Assembly: GCA_051879215.1 (NCBI GenBank)
Contig: JBJELP010000165.1
Span: 1-36,994 of the forward strand
Direction: 5' to 3'
Source: TWA4 sp051879215
GTDB lineage: Bacteria; Bacillota; Clostridia; Lachnospirales; Lachnospiraceae
Length of the DNA stretch: 36,994 nt
Below are positions 7,292 through 15,678 of the stretch, one piece after another. Position 1 is the first letter of the stretch. Each line of letters begins with the position of its first letter. Under the pieces are notes generated by a model. The model had not been told where the DNA came from and did no database searches. It saw only the letters and a program-made list of their open reading frames with translations. Both the position numbers and the translations under genes were made by a program.

Positions 7292-8998
7292 TTATTTCGC
7301 AATCTTGAAGGATGACTTCATGGATACGATACGGTTAAATACGATATGATCCGCTGTGCTGTCTTTGTAGTCCACACAGAAGTATCCCTTTCTTACAAAC
7401 TGGAACCGGTCAAATGCCTTTGCATCCTTCAGGGAAGGTTCAACCAGACATTCATATTCCAGTCTGGAGTTCATGTTGACATTCAGATTTCCGTTTTCAT
7501 CATAGATGCTGCCATCGATTACTTCCGCGATGTTGTCAAATTTGCGCCAGGTTGCTTTTACCGCTGTGGGAGCTGCCACCCAGTGGATGGTTCCCTTTAC
7601 CTTCCGTCCGTCGGGGCTGTTGCCGCCGCGGGATGCGGGATCATAGGTACAGTGGAGTTCAACGATGTTGCCGTTTTCGTCCTTAACAAAGCTGTTGCAG
7701 GTTACGAAGTAAGCGTTCATCAGGCGGACTTCATTGCCGGGGAACATACGGAAATACTTTTTAACGGGTACTTCCATGAAATCGTCTCTTTCGATGTAGA
7801 TTTCTTTTGCGAAGGGAACTTTACGGCTGCCAAGTTCCGGATTTTCGGTATTGTTGGGCGCATCCAGATATTCAATCTGATCGTCGGGGTAATTGTCAAT
7901 GACAACCTTCAGCGGGTCCAGAACTGCCATGACACGGTTGGCTTTCAGTTTCAGGTCATCGCGCAGGCAGTATTCCAGCATGGAGTAGTCACAGGTGGAC
8001 TGTGCCTTGGAGATGCCGGCCATTTCCACAAACATGCGGATGGATTCCGGTGTGAAACCACGACGGCGGAGACCGCTGATGCTTACCAGACGGGGATCAT
8101 CCCATCCGTCTGCAATACCGTCCTGAACCAGTTTCTTGATGTAACGCTTGCCGGTTACCACGTTGTTCAGGTACATCTTGGCAAATTCAATCTGTCTCGG
8201 CGGATTCTCGAATTCACATTCTCTTACAACCCAGTCATACAGAGGTCTGTGATCTTCAAATTCCAGTGTACAGATGGAATGGGTGATATGTTCCACGGCA
8301 TCTTCGATGGGATGCGCGAAGTCATACATAGGATAGATGCACCACTTGTCGCCGGTATTGTGATGGGTGATATGTGCCACACGGTAAAGGATGGGATCTC
8401 TCATGTTGATATTGGGAGATGCCATATCGATTTTAGCGCGGAGAACCTTTTCTCCATCGGCAAATTTGCCGTCTTTCATGGCTTCAAAAAGCTCCAGATT
8501 TTCCTCTACGCTTCTGTCACGGTAAGGGCTGTTCTTTCCGGGCTCCTTCAGAGTTCCGCGGTATTCACGGATCTGATCCGCAGTCAGATCGCAGACATAA
8601 GCTTTGCCTTTTTTGATCAGTTTTACTGCACATTCGTACATCACATCAAAATAGTCGGAAGCAAAGAACAGTCTGTCCTCCCAGTCTGCGCCCAGCCATG
8701 CAATGTCTTCTTTAATGGAGTTAACAAATTCGATATCTTCCTTGGTGGGGTTGGTATCGTCAAAACGCATATTGAACTTTCCATTGTATTTCTGAGCCAG
8801 ACCGTAGTTCAGGATAATGGATTTGGCATGTCCGATATGCAGATATCCATTGGGTTCCGGAGGAAATCTGGTCTGTACGTGATCATAAACTCCCTCTGCA
8901 AGATCTTTATCGATGGCCTGCTCGATAAAGTTTTTACTAACCTTTTCTTCTTTATTTTCTTTATTTTCAGAAATTTCTGTTCTGACTTCTTTTGGCAT
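7292..8998 (-). CDS. glnS: Glutaminyl-tRNA synthetase
   Basis: 568 residues. Class Ic aminoacyl-tRNA synthetase that charges tRNA-Gln in the cytoplasm. The catalytic domain has PPEPNGYLHIGHAKS (HIGH at 54-57), RFDDTNP at 79-85, and ISGLRRRGFTPESIR near 310; the C-terminal third is the tRNA anticodon-binding beta-barrel region. The second class I signature, usually VMSKRKL in GlnRS, reads VVTGKRYI here (about 280-287). The first 22 residues are a charged extension. The start at 8998 has GGGAGGAG about 7 bases upstream; an upstream start at 9037 lacks one. It is a single gene with its own promoter. Confidence 0.96.
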   Translation of the reverse strand: MPKEVRTEISENKENKEEKVSKNFIEQAIDKDLAEGVYDHVQTRFPPEPNGYLHIGHAKSIILNYGLAQKYNGKFNMRFDDTNPTKEDIEFVNSIKEDIAWLGADWEDRLFFASDYFDVMYECAVKLIKKGKAYVCDLTADQIREYRGTLKEPGKNSPYRDRSVEENLELFEAMKDGKFADGEKVLRAKIDMASPNINMRDPILYRVAHITHHNTGDKWCIYPMYDFAHPIEDAVEHITHSICTLEFEDHRPLYDWVVRECEFENPPRQIEFAKMYLNNVVTGKRYIKKLVQDGIADGWDDPRLVSISGLRRRGFTPESIRMFVEMAGISKAQSTCDYSMLEYCLRDDLKLKANRVMAVLDPLKVVIDNYPDDQIEYLDAPNNTENPELGSRKVPFAKEIYIERDDFMEVPVKKYFRMFPGNEVRLMNAYFVTCNSFVKDENGNIVELHCTYDPASRGGNSPDGRKVKGTIHWVAAPTAVKATWRKFDNIAEVIDGSIYDENGNLNVNMNSRLEYECLVEPSLKDAKAFDRFQFVRKGYFCVDYKDSTADHIVFNRIVSMKSSFKIAK

Positions 8999-9064
8999 CA
9001 GAATCTCCTCCCTTAAACGAATGAAAATCGTACACAAACCGGATGGAATGTGCTATGTCAACAT

Positions 9065-9094
9065 ATTATACACGGATTCGCTTGCTTTTGTAAA
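9065..9094 (-). promoter_or_regulatory. Sigma-A promoter of glnS
   Basis: Minus strand: -35 TTTACA (9089-9094), 18-base spacer, -10 TATAAT (9065-9070). The leader of about 60 bases is too short for a T-box. Confidence 0.65.
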
Positions 9095-9170
9095 TATGAA
9101 ATTCGGATTAAGGCGACAGTAAGTCTGAACACAAAGGGGGGTGAAGTAAATTGAATATGCACAATCCATC

Positions 9171-9199
9171 TTGACATTTCACATGTAATACGGTATTAT
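9171..9199 (+). promoter_or_regulatory. Sigma-A promoter of the CNNM/HAD operon
   Basis: A perfect -35 TTGACA (9171-9176), a 17-base spacer and -10 TATTAT (9194-9199). The leader to the TTG start at 9362 is about 155 bases, AT-rich, with no structure I could assign. Confidence 0.75.
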
Positions 9200-9361
9200 C
9201 TGTAATAATATGTTATTTTCTTATCTGCCTGATTCTGCCGCAGTTTTTCAGTGTACCATTATTTGCTGATTTCGGGGGAGACGGAAGATGGCAGAAGAGG
9301 GTGATATATTTGTATTTCATGTTTTATATTTTATTTTTTATTATTTAGGAGTTGATTATTT

Positions 9362-10648
9362 TTGGACTCGAGTGACGCCATACAGTTGCTTTTCTTAGTT
9401 TTCTTACTGATTCTTTCCGCATTTTTCTCTTCAGCGGAAACTGCGCTTATGTCTGTGAACAGAATCCGTATCCGGGCTCTTGCCGACGACGGCAATCCGA
9501 GAGCCGGCACTGTCATGAAGATTCTGGATCAGCAGGACAAGATGCTGAGCGCAATCCTGATCGGGAACAATGTTGTGAACCTGCTGTCTTCTTCACTGGC
9601 AACGTTGCTTGCTACGCGGAAGCTGGGTGATGCAGGAGCGGGCATTGCTACCGGTATTCTGACTCTCCTCATTCTCGTCTTCGGAGAGATTTCGCCCAAA
9701 AATCTGGCTACTGTCCATTCTGAAAAACTGTCCATGTTATATTCGGGATTTTTATATCAGTATATGCGTTTGCTGACCCCGCTGATTTTTCTGGTAAATG
9801 TTCTTGCCCGTGGGTTTATGCTGCTTTTTCATATTGATATGAATCGAAAGGATGATACCTATACAGAGGAAGAACTGCGTGTTATTGTCGATGCCAGTCA
9901 TGAAGAAGGTATGATTGAAAGTGAAGAGCGCAGGATGATCAACAATGTGTTTGACTTCGATGATTCCTGTGCGAAGGATATCATGGTACCCCGTATTGAC
10001 ATGCAGTTTATTGATGTAGCATCTACATATGATGAAGTGCTGGAGGCCATCCGGCAGCAGATGTACACCAGAATGCCTGTCTATGAAGATACCACGGATA
10101 ATGTCATTGGTATACTGAATATCAAAGATCTGATTCTGATCGGCAAAACGGATCGTTTTAATGTGCGGGATTATATGCGGGAAGCATATTATACCTATGA
10201 GTATAAAAAGACCTCCGAGCTGTTTCTGGAAATGAAGAATAATTCCATTTCCATGGCAATAGTACTGGATGAGTACGGTGCAACAGCCGGACTGGTGACT
10301 TTGGAAGATCTGATTGAGGAAATTGTCGGTGAAATCCGTGATGAGTACGATGCCGATGAACTGAATGATATCAAGAAGCTTTCCGACAGGGAGTATTCCA
10401 TTGATGCATCCATCCATCTGGATGATCTGAACGATGCACTGGGACTGGAGCTTCAGTCGGAGGATTACGATTCTCTGGGAGGGCTGCTGATCGGAATTCT
10501 GGATCGTCTTCCGGAAGAGGGAGAAGTGGTTCATGATGGTGATTATATATTTACAGTAGAATCCATTGATAAAAACAGAATTGAGCGAATCAGACTGATG
10601 CTGCCGGAAGCAGAGGCAGCGGATTTGCAGAATCAGGAGGAAAATTAG
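9362..10648 (+). CDS. CNNM/CorC-type membrane protein (hemolysin family, DUF21-CBS-CorC_HlyC)
   Basis: 428 residues. Domains in order: DUF21/CNNM membrane domain (about 1-185, with SAFFSSAETALMSVNRIRIR and VFGEISPKNLAT), a CBS pair (about 205-330, with MVPRIDMQFID, RMPVYEDTTDNVIGILNIKDL and LVTLEDLIEEIVGEI), and a C-terminal CorC_HlyC domain (about 345-420). The family handles divalent metals, mainly Mg2+ efflux; the old hemolysin name is not a proven function here. The start is TTG with AGGAG 10 bases upstream; no ATG nearby fits. The next gene starts immediately after the stop. Confidence 0.9.
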   Translation: MDSSDAIQLLFLVFLLILSAFFSSAETALMSVNRIRIRALADDGNPRAGTVMKILDQQDKMLSAILIGNNVVNLLSSSLATLLATRKLGDAGAGIATGILTLLILVFGEISPKNLATVHSEKLSMLYSGFLYQYMRLLTPLIFLVNVLARGFMLLFHIDMNRKDDTYTEEELRVIVDASHEEGMIESEERRMINNVFDFDDSCAKDIMVPRIDMQFIDVASTYDEVLEAIRQQMYTRMPVYEDTTDNVIGILNIKDLILIGKTDRFNVRDYMREAYYTYEYKKTSELFLEMKNNSISMAIVLDEYGATAGLVTLEDLIEEIVGEIRDEYDADELNDIKKLSDREYSIDASIHLDDLNDALGLELQSEDYDSLGGLLIGILDRLPEEGEVVHDGDYIFTVESIDKNRIERIRLMLPEAEAADLQNQEEN

Positions 10649-11302
10649 ATGATACGACTGGTGATTTTTGATCTCGACGGCACTACGCTGAATACGCTGG
10701 AATCTCTGGCCTATACAGCCAATCGTGTAATGAAACGTCTGGGGCTTTCTGAAATGCCGGTGGAGAATTTTAAAAGATATGCCGGAGACGGCACCCATAA
10801 AATGCTGAAACGGTGTCTGCGTGATGCCGGCGACCCCACAGCTTCTCATCTGGAAGAAGCATATGATTTGTATATGGAAGAGTTTAAAACAGGCTGTACA
10901 TATCATGTGTCTGCTTATCCGGAGATGGACAGGACACTGGAAGACCTCAGAGAATATGGTGTTCAGCTGGCAATCTGTACTAACAAAGAACAAAGCTATG
11001 CGGAATTCGTAATTGAAAAGATATACGGTAAGAATGTTTTCCACTATATCCTTGGCAGAGGTTCCGGATATGCCATCAAACCGGATCCGGAGGGTGCTCT
11101 CCACATTGCGGAAGAACTGGGCATGACACCGGAAGAATGTATGTATGTGGGTGATACCAGTCCGGATATGAAAGCCGGTCTGGCAGCAGGTATGTATACC
11201 GTTGGTGTGACCTGGGGATTCCGAACCCGGGAAGATCTGATGGAACTGAATCCGGATCGGATTATTGACCATCCGAGAGAACTGCTGGATATCCAGATGT
11301 AA
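10649..11302 (+). CDS. HAD-superfamily hydrolase, phosphoglycolate phosphatase-like
   Basis: 217 residues. HAD motif I is FDLDGTTLNT (residues 7-16), with the two aspartates D8 and D10. Motif II is AICTNK near 110, motif III lysine is in KPDPEGALHIAEELG, and motif IV is YVGDTSPDMKAG. The cap is alpha-helical as in subfamily IA (Gph/PGP). It should remove phosphate from a small metabolite; the substrate cannot be read. The ATG follows the CNNM stop directly, with AGGAGG inside that gene, so the two are co-translated. Confidence 0.9.
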   Translation: MIRLVIFDLDGTTLNTLESLAYTANRVMKRLGLSEMPVENFKRYAGDGTHKMLKRCLRDAGDPTASHLEEAYDLYMEEFKTGCTYHVSAYPEMDRTLEDLREYGVQLAICTNKEQSYAEFVIEKIYGKNVFHYILGRGSGYAIKPDPEGALHIAEELGMTPEECMYVGDTSPDMKAGLAAGMYTVGVTWGFRTREDLMELNPDRIIDHPRELLDIQM

Positions 11303-11353
11303 AAGATAGATAAGGTAACATTTATAAAGTGACATATATAAGAAAAATATTTC

Positions 11354-11392
11354 AGGGGCTGTCACACGAACTTTAGTGTGAAGCCCCTTTTT
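11354..11392 (+). terminator. Rho-independent terminator of the CNNM/HAD operon
   Basis: The stem is AGGGGCT (11354-11360) with AGCCCCT (11382-11388); an inner part pairs TCACAC with GTGTGA. TTTTT follows. On the minus strand the T-run is weak, so termination of the converging ATPase operon here is less sure. Confidence 0.8.
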
Positions 11393-11407
11393 CGCACTTC
11401 AAGCCAG

Positions 11408-11929
11408 TCAGTATATCAATTTATATTCTCTGGCAAGTTCTTCATTCAAAACTGCCACCTCAACTCCCCAGATTTTTCTTATCTGAAGTAATCTCGCTTT
11501 TAACTCTGCCATAGGTCCTGCCAGCCATTTGATATCTTCTGCATTTTTCACAACAAGAATAAATTTCAACTGAATTTCTTTCAAGCTGTTCACAGAAAGA
11601 AGTCTCTCTCCCACTTCTGATGCATCCTGGTACTTATCCAGAATCGCAGCCAGATAAATCTGTAAGGATGTAATAAATTTTTCTTTTATAGAAGAATAAT
11701 ACTCTTCAAATTTTTGTTCTTTTTCTTCTGACTCATACCGGTTATCTGCATTGGGGCAACTTTTCTTTGCTTCCAAAAAAATAATACTGTTCTCATCATA
11801 TTTCAAAATAAACTCAACCGTTTTAATTCCAGAACCAAGATCCTTGTAAATTTTGGAATTTTCTATGTGAAACAAATCTGTTTCATCGAATTTTCCAAAA
11901 TTCATTTCAGATTCTGTAATGATTTTCAC
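11408..11929 (-). CDS. Small PD-(D/E)XK nuclease-like protein, partner of AAA ATPase
   Basis: 173 residues, family not recognised. Residues 36-56 form strand-turn-strand TVEFILKYDENSIIFLEAKK. E39 and E53-A-K55 fit the core of a PD-(D/E)XK nuclease fold (acidic residue, hydrophobic strand, then E-x-K). The middle (65-105) is a charged helix and the C-terminal part has alternating strands and helices. It starts inside the end of the ATPase gene (ATGA overlap), so the two products are made together and probably act together. The region is visibly richer in A and T than its neighbours, which suggests transfer. Nuclease activity is inference. Confidence 0.65.
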   Translation of the reverse strand: MKIITESEMNFGKFDETDLFHIENSKIYKDLGSGIKTVEFILKYDENSIIFLEAKKSCPNADNRYESEEKEQKFEEYYSSIKEKFITSLQIYLAAILDKYQDASEVGERLLSVNSLKEIQLKFILVVKNAEDIKWLAGPMAELKARLLQIRKIWGVEVAVLNEELAREYKLIY

Positions 11930-12942
11930 TTTAATGCCACCCCGATTTCTTCTCTATAAAGCTGACGGAAAGTATCCATGATTGCATTATGTTCCAGCAA
12001 TTCAAATTCTTCTGCTATTTCACACTGTATTTTTTCCTCTTCATTTTTATACAATGAAATATACTGAACATCACTGTCTTTACTTCGTTTTACTTCGATA
12101 TATTTTGAAAGAAAATAATCATGGGTAGAAACAAAAATCTGAACGCCTTCCCGTTCCAACATGATCAGCAATTCTGCCAATACCGGAATATATTTTGGAT
12201 TGATATTTGCCTCCGGTTCATCCCAGAACAACACAGCTCCCTTTTCCAGTGTTCCGTTTTTTATTAACTGCCACAATAAAGCAATTTTACGCAATCCTTC
12301 TGCCACCAGATTAAACTCCAGTTTTGCCTGGGTTCCTGGTTTTAAATAAAATCGGTCATCATGAAGTGTTACTTTTCCAGTACTGATTTTCTGTAATACA
12401 TCCAGATATTTTTTTCTTGCTGCTGAATCTACGCCTCTGGAAATATCAATTTTTGCCGCGGCAATGATATCCAGATAGGTGTCATCAAATTCTTCATTTC
12501 CCATCTTTACCGCAGCATCCAGGTTCCAGGCATTGGACAAAATCTCTTTTGCCGGAATGAAAACACTGGTAAGATCTGACATCTGTTTTTCCCATTTTTC
12601 TTCTGTCTTAATCTCAGCATCCCATTTCTTTGTCCTTGTTGAAAACAACATACCGATTTTTGCTGTATCTGACTCCACGAAAATCTTTGCTGTATTGTTT
12701 CCACTCCTGTTCCTGTTTACCAATCTTCCAATGCTGGACTGATCCGGACGAAAAAGCATAGTTGTCTTCTGAGAAAAAGACACATCATGTTTGGAAGCCT
12801 GACACGCTGCATATGCCAGCTTCATAATGTGGGTTTTACCCATACCATTTTCCCCAACCAGTACATTCAATCCTTTATTGAAAGGAATTGTGATATCTTC
12901 AAATACTGTAAAATTCTCTGCCGATATTTTTGTCAATGGCAT
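11926..12942 (-). CDS. ABC-type AAA ATPase (AAA_21/AAA_15, OLD/RecF-like)
   Basis: 338 residues. Walker A is GENGMGKT (30-37), in the usual setting INxF.F.......LVGENGMGKT. An ABC-like signature NLVAEGLRKIALL lies at 211-223, Walker B is AVLFWDEPEANI (236-247, E242 catalytic), and the H-loop is STHDYF (H274). This is the stand-alone ATPase type found in OLD, RloA/AbiL, Septu PtuA and PARIS-like systems, with a short lid and no fused nuclease. The ATG at 12942 is chosen because GAGGTG ends 8 bases upstream; a GTG at 12951 would overlap that site. It is the first gene of a two-gene operon with the nuclease-like protein. Confidence 0.88.
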   Translation of the reverse strand: MPLTKISAENFTVFEDITIPFNKGLNVLVGENGMGKTHIMKLAYAACQASKHDVSFSQKTTMLFRPDQSSIGRLVNRNRSGNNTAKIFVESDTAKIGMLFSTRTKKWDAEIKTEEKWEKQMSDLTSVFIPAKEILSNAWNLDAAVKMGNEEFDDTYLDIIAAAKIDISRGVDSAARKKYLDVLQKISTGKVTLHDDRFYLKPGTQAKLEFNLVAEGLRKIALLWQLIKNGTLEKGAVLFWDEPEANINPKYIPVLAELLIMLEREGVQIFVSTHDYFLSKYIEVKRSKDSDVQYISLYKNEEEKIQCEIAEEFELLEHNAIMDTFRQLYREEIGVALK

Positions 12943-13007
12943 TTCAATCACCTCAAAAATTATATTTTCTTTTTCACTTTTCTTCCGATGGTACCTTGTT
13001 TGCCTTT

Positions 13008-13033
13008 ACACATGTAAAAAGTATAACATGTGT
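13008..13033 (-). promoter_or_regulatory. Palindromic operator enclosing the -10 of the ATPase/nuclease operon
   Basis: Perfect 8-base arms ACACATGT (13008-13015) and ACATGTGT (13026-13033) are separated by 10 bases. On the minus strand that spacer begins with TATACT (13020-13025), a good -10. The -35 at the right distance is poor. The layout suits a dimeric repressor that blocks the polymerase. The regulator is unknown and no repressor gene lies next to it. Confidence 0.5.
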
Positions 13034-13091
13034 TTTCACTTTTCGATAGCCAAAAATATAGTTTATTCACAACTTTTTGGACTCCTTATAT

Positions 13092-13122
13092 AAAAAAAGG
13101 GAGCTGTCTGCACAGCTCCCTT
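13092..13122 (-). terminator. Rho-independent terminator of the ftsH operon
   Basis: The hairpin arms AAGGGAGCTGT and ACAGCTCCCTT flank a short loop. On the minus strand a run of seven T (13092-13098) follows. It lies 33 bases past the stop of the small gene. Confidence 0.88.
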
Positions 13123-13154
13123 CACATACTTTCATCAGACCATATAAGACCTGC

Positions 13155-13412
13155 TTACGCCAGAGTCTCTGTATCCGGCCACACGCCGCTTAACATAAAA
13201 GTGAGAACGATTTTTCCGCCGATGCGCATCTCATTGGCTCTGGTGGAATATCCATCTTCCAGTTTCACGGTGCTGATACTGGGGGCGTTTTCGTTGGTAA
13301 TCTTCAGTTCTCCTGTCATTTTCTTCGGATTGTTCAGATGTCCATATTTGTACACCACAAACTTTTCATCTTCGGAAACCTTTTTCGCTTCCATTCTTTC
13401 ATTAAAATCCAT
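13155..13412 (-). CDS. Small soluble protein downstream of ftsH, unknown
   Basis: 85 residues, family not recognised. The N-terminal 30 residues are charged; the rest alternates short hydrophobic strands (KFVVYKYG, GELKIT, STVKLEDG, GKIVLTFML), suggesting a small beta-rich domain. No signal peptide or membrane helix is seen. The start at 13412 has GAGGAG upstream, in the 17-base gap after the ftsH stop; an earlier in-frame ATG inside ftsH is unlikely. It shares the ftsH transcript and ends at a strong terminator. A link to FtsH function is possible only from position. Confidence 0.65.
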   Translation of the reverse strand: MDFNERMEAKKVSEDEKFVVYKYGHLNNPKKMTGELKITNENAPSISTVKLEDGYSTRANEMRIGGKIVLTFMLSGVWPDTETLA

Positions 13413-13429
13413 ACCTTTACTCCTCTTCT

Positions 13430-15628
13430 TTATTGATCGGAAGAATCCTTTTCCCATGTAAACTGAAATGAAGTCATACTTTCTTCTGTTTTCACAGTTT
13501 CAGACTTTTCTTCCGTCACTTCCTCTGCTGTTGCTTCCCCATCTGCAAATTCCATGGAATTCCCTGCAGTGCCTTCCACTGCTTCTTCTGCTGCAGTTTC
13601 TTCCGTTTCCGCTGCACCTGCTCCTTCTGCGGTTTCTGACGCTGCTTCTTCCTTTGCAGTTTCTGCTGTTTTTTCTATAATTTCTTTAACCGGAAGTTCT
13701 CCCCTCTCTTCCGCTTCAATCCGATGGAAAATCTCCATAAATTCCTTGCCGGTGATGGATTCCTTTTCAATCAGAAACGCAGCGATTTCATCCAGTGCAC
13801 GGCGATGTCCCAATAACAGTTCCTTTGCCTTTGCATAAGACTCCTTCAGGGTTCTCTTTACAACTTCATCCACGCCGGATGCAGTGATATCGGAACAGTT
13901 CAGAACCGTCCGTCCGGACAGATACTGGCTTTCGATGGATTCCAGTCCCATCAGACCGAATTCCTCTGACATACCGTACTGTGTTACCATGGCTCTCGCT
14001 ATTTTGGTCGCCTTTTCAATATCGTTGGCTGCACCGGTGGTCACCGTGTTGAATACAATTTCTTCTGCGGCACGACCTGCCAGGAACTGTACCAGCATGG
14101 CTCGGATTTCAGCCTCTGTATTCAGATATTTTTCCTCTTCCGGAACATTCATAACATAACCAAGGGCACCCATGGTTCTGGGCACGATTGTGATCTTCTG
14201 AACCGGTTCTGCATCTTTCTGCAGGGCGCTGACCAGTGCATGACCCACTTCGTGATAGGATACGATACGGCGTTCCTCCTGACTGAGGATCCGGTCTTTC
14301 TTTTCCTTGCCCACCAGAACTACTTCCACGGATTCAAACAGATCCGCCTGACTGATGGCCTTCCGTCCATGCTTTACCGCATTGATGGCAGCTTCATTGA
14401 TCATATTGGCCAGATCGGAACCCACTGCACCTGAGGTTGCCAGAGCAATTGCATCCAGATCAACGGTTTCATCCATGGCAACATCTTTGGAATGCACTTT
14501 CAGGATATTGATACGGCCTTTCAGATCCGGTCTGTCCACGATAATCCGTCTGTCAAAACGACCGGGACGAAGCAGTGCCTTATCCAGAACCTCCGGACGG
14601 TTGGTTGCCGCCAGAATAAAAATACCCTTGGAAGTATCAAAACCATCCATTTCGGAAAGCAGCTGATTCAGCGTCTGCTCTCTTTCATCATTGCCCCCGA
14701 TATTGCCGTCACGGCTTTTACCGATGGCATCAATTTCATCAATAAAAATAATACAGGGTGCATTGTTCTGTGCCTGTTTGAACAGATCACGTACACGGGA
14801 TGCACCGACACCCACAAACATTTCCACAAAATCGGAACCGGATAAGGAGAAAAACGGAACATGGGCTTCTCCGGCCACCGCCTTAGCCAGCAGGGTCTTT
14901 CCGGTACCGGGCGGGCCCACCAGCAGGGCACCCTTGGGCAGCTTTGCACCGATCTTCACGTAACGATCCGGATTGTGAAGGAAATCCACGATTTCCGTCA
15001 GGGATTCCTTGGCTTCATCTTCACCGGCCACATCCGCAAAGGTTACACCGGTTTCTTTCTGGATGTACATCTTGGCATTGGACTTGCCGACACCCATAAC
15101 CCCGCCGCCTCCGGCTCTTCTCATAATAAACATCAGGAAGAACCAGAAAATCAGGATCGGAACAATGTAGATCAGCAGAAAATCCAGAATTGCCGAATTG
15201 GTATCGGGAATGCTGTCGCTGACATCCACTTTATACTGTTCCATCTTATTATAAAAATCAGCATCAGCAGGAATACCTGCATAATAAACAATCTGTTTTG
15301 TATTGGCCGCATCCAGAAGCTTGCTGCTGGCTGATTCACTGATTCCGCTTTTGGAAGCTTCTTCCTGATAGATTTTTTTGGAAGCCTCCTTCGTCAGCTT
15401 GATTTCCAGTCTGCTGCTGCTGTTATTTACATAAACCGACTCCACATCTCCGGCCTGTGCCAGCTCCATCAGTTTTGTATAGGAAATATTCTGATTATCC
15501 TTGTTTGTCATACTGCTGTATGCAGACATGACAAATAAGGTAAACATCACCGCAATCGCCAGAAGAAGAATCGTCTGACTGCTTTTCGGCAGTTTGCCAT
15601 TGTCTTTTTTGTTGTTCTTATCGTTCAT
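13430..15628 (-). CDS. ftsH: ATP-dependent zinc metalloprotease FtsH
   Basis: 732 residues. Two membrane helices (about 18-37 and 148-169) flank an extracytoplasmic domain. The AAA domain has Walker A GPPGTGKT (238-245), Walker B IIFIDEID (293-300) and the second region of homology TNRPEVLDKALLRPGRFDR (342-360). The zinc site is HEVGH (459-463). FtsH degrades membrane and regulatory proteins. The C-terminus after about residue 645 is an unusual tail of some 85 residues made mainly of Glu, Ala, Thr and Lys. The start has AGGAGT upstream, and a sigma-A promoter lies at 15679-15707. Confidence 0.97.
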   Translation of the reverse strand: MNDKNNKKDNGKLPKSSQTILLLAIAVMFTLFVMSAYSSMTNKDNQNISYTKLMELAQAGDVESVYVNNSSSRLEIKLTKEASKKIYQEEASKSGISESASSKLLDAANTKQIVYYAGIPADADFYNKMEQYKVDVSDSIPDTNSAILDFLLIYIVPILIFWFFLMFIMRRAGGGGVMGVGKSNAKMYIQKETGVTFADVAGEDEAKESLTEIVDFLHNPDRYVKIGAKLPKGALLVGPPGTGKTLLAKAVAGEAHVPFFSLSGSDFVEMFVGVGASRVRDLFKQAQNNAPCIIFIDEIDAIGKSRDGNIGGNDEREQTLNQLLSEMDGFDTSKGIFILAATNRPEVLDKALLRPGRFDRRIIVDRPDLKGRINILKVHSKDVAMDETVDLDAIALATSGAVGSDLANMINEAAINAVKHGRKAISQADLFESVEVVLVGKEKKDRILSQEERRIVSYHEVGHALVSALQKDAEPVQKITIVPRTMGALGYVMNVPEEEKYLNTEAEIRAMLVQFLAGRAAEEIVFNTVTTGAANDIEKATKIARAMVTQYGMSEEFGLMGLESIESQYLSGRTVLNCSDITASGVDEVVKRTLKESYAKAKELLLGHRRALDEIAAFLIEKESITGKEFMEIFHRIEAEERGELPVKEIIEKTAETAKEEAASETAEGAGAAETEETAAEEAVEGTAGNSMEFADGEATAEEVTEEKSETVKTEESMTSFQFTWEKDSSDQ

Positions 15629-15646
15629 TTACACACTCCTAATGCT

Positions 15647-15667
15647 CTGTGATCATCTATATCACAG
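15647..15667. promoter_or_regulatory. Inverted repeat in the ftsH leader
   Basis: Arms CTGTGAT (15647-15653) and ATCACAG (15661-15667) with a 7-base loop. It lies between the ftsH -10 and the start codon, so it could be an operator or an RNA hairpin. The TGTGA/TCACA halves recur in the palindrome at 15776-15791. Confidence 0.4.
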
Positions 15668-15678
15668 CAGATAAGGTT

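Larger units (their letters stand above)
8999..9361. other. Divergent intergenic region glnS / CNNM
   Basis: 363 bases without a gene. It holds the minus-strand glnS promoter (9065-9094) and the plus-strand promoter at 9171-9199. The rest is an AT-rich leader ending in the AGGAG at 9347-9351. I see nothing else in it. Confidence 0.7.

Noticed and set aside
7346..9016. A 556-codon open frame on the plus strand opposite glnS
   Set aside because: It is the mirror of a real gene with biased codons. It has no ribosome site, and its product has no family pattern.
8999..9064. A T-box leader for glnS
   Set aside because: The leader is about 60 bases and has no T-box sequence or terminator stem.
9135..9175. 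GGGGGGTG followed by TTGAATATG, a possible tiny ORF
   Set aside because: It would code only seven residues, its stop overlaps the -35 of a strong promoter, and nothing supports translation.
9752..11365. A 537-codon open frame on the minus strand opposite the CNNM and HAD genes
   Set aside because: It spans two genes that are clearly real on the other strand, and its product is His/Ile/Cys-rich nonsense.
11408..12942. The ATPase pair as PARIS, Septu or RloAB
   Set aside because: The partner lacks HNH and TOPRIM-type motifs and shows an E-x-K core instead.
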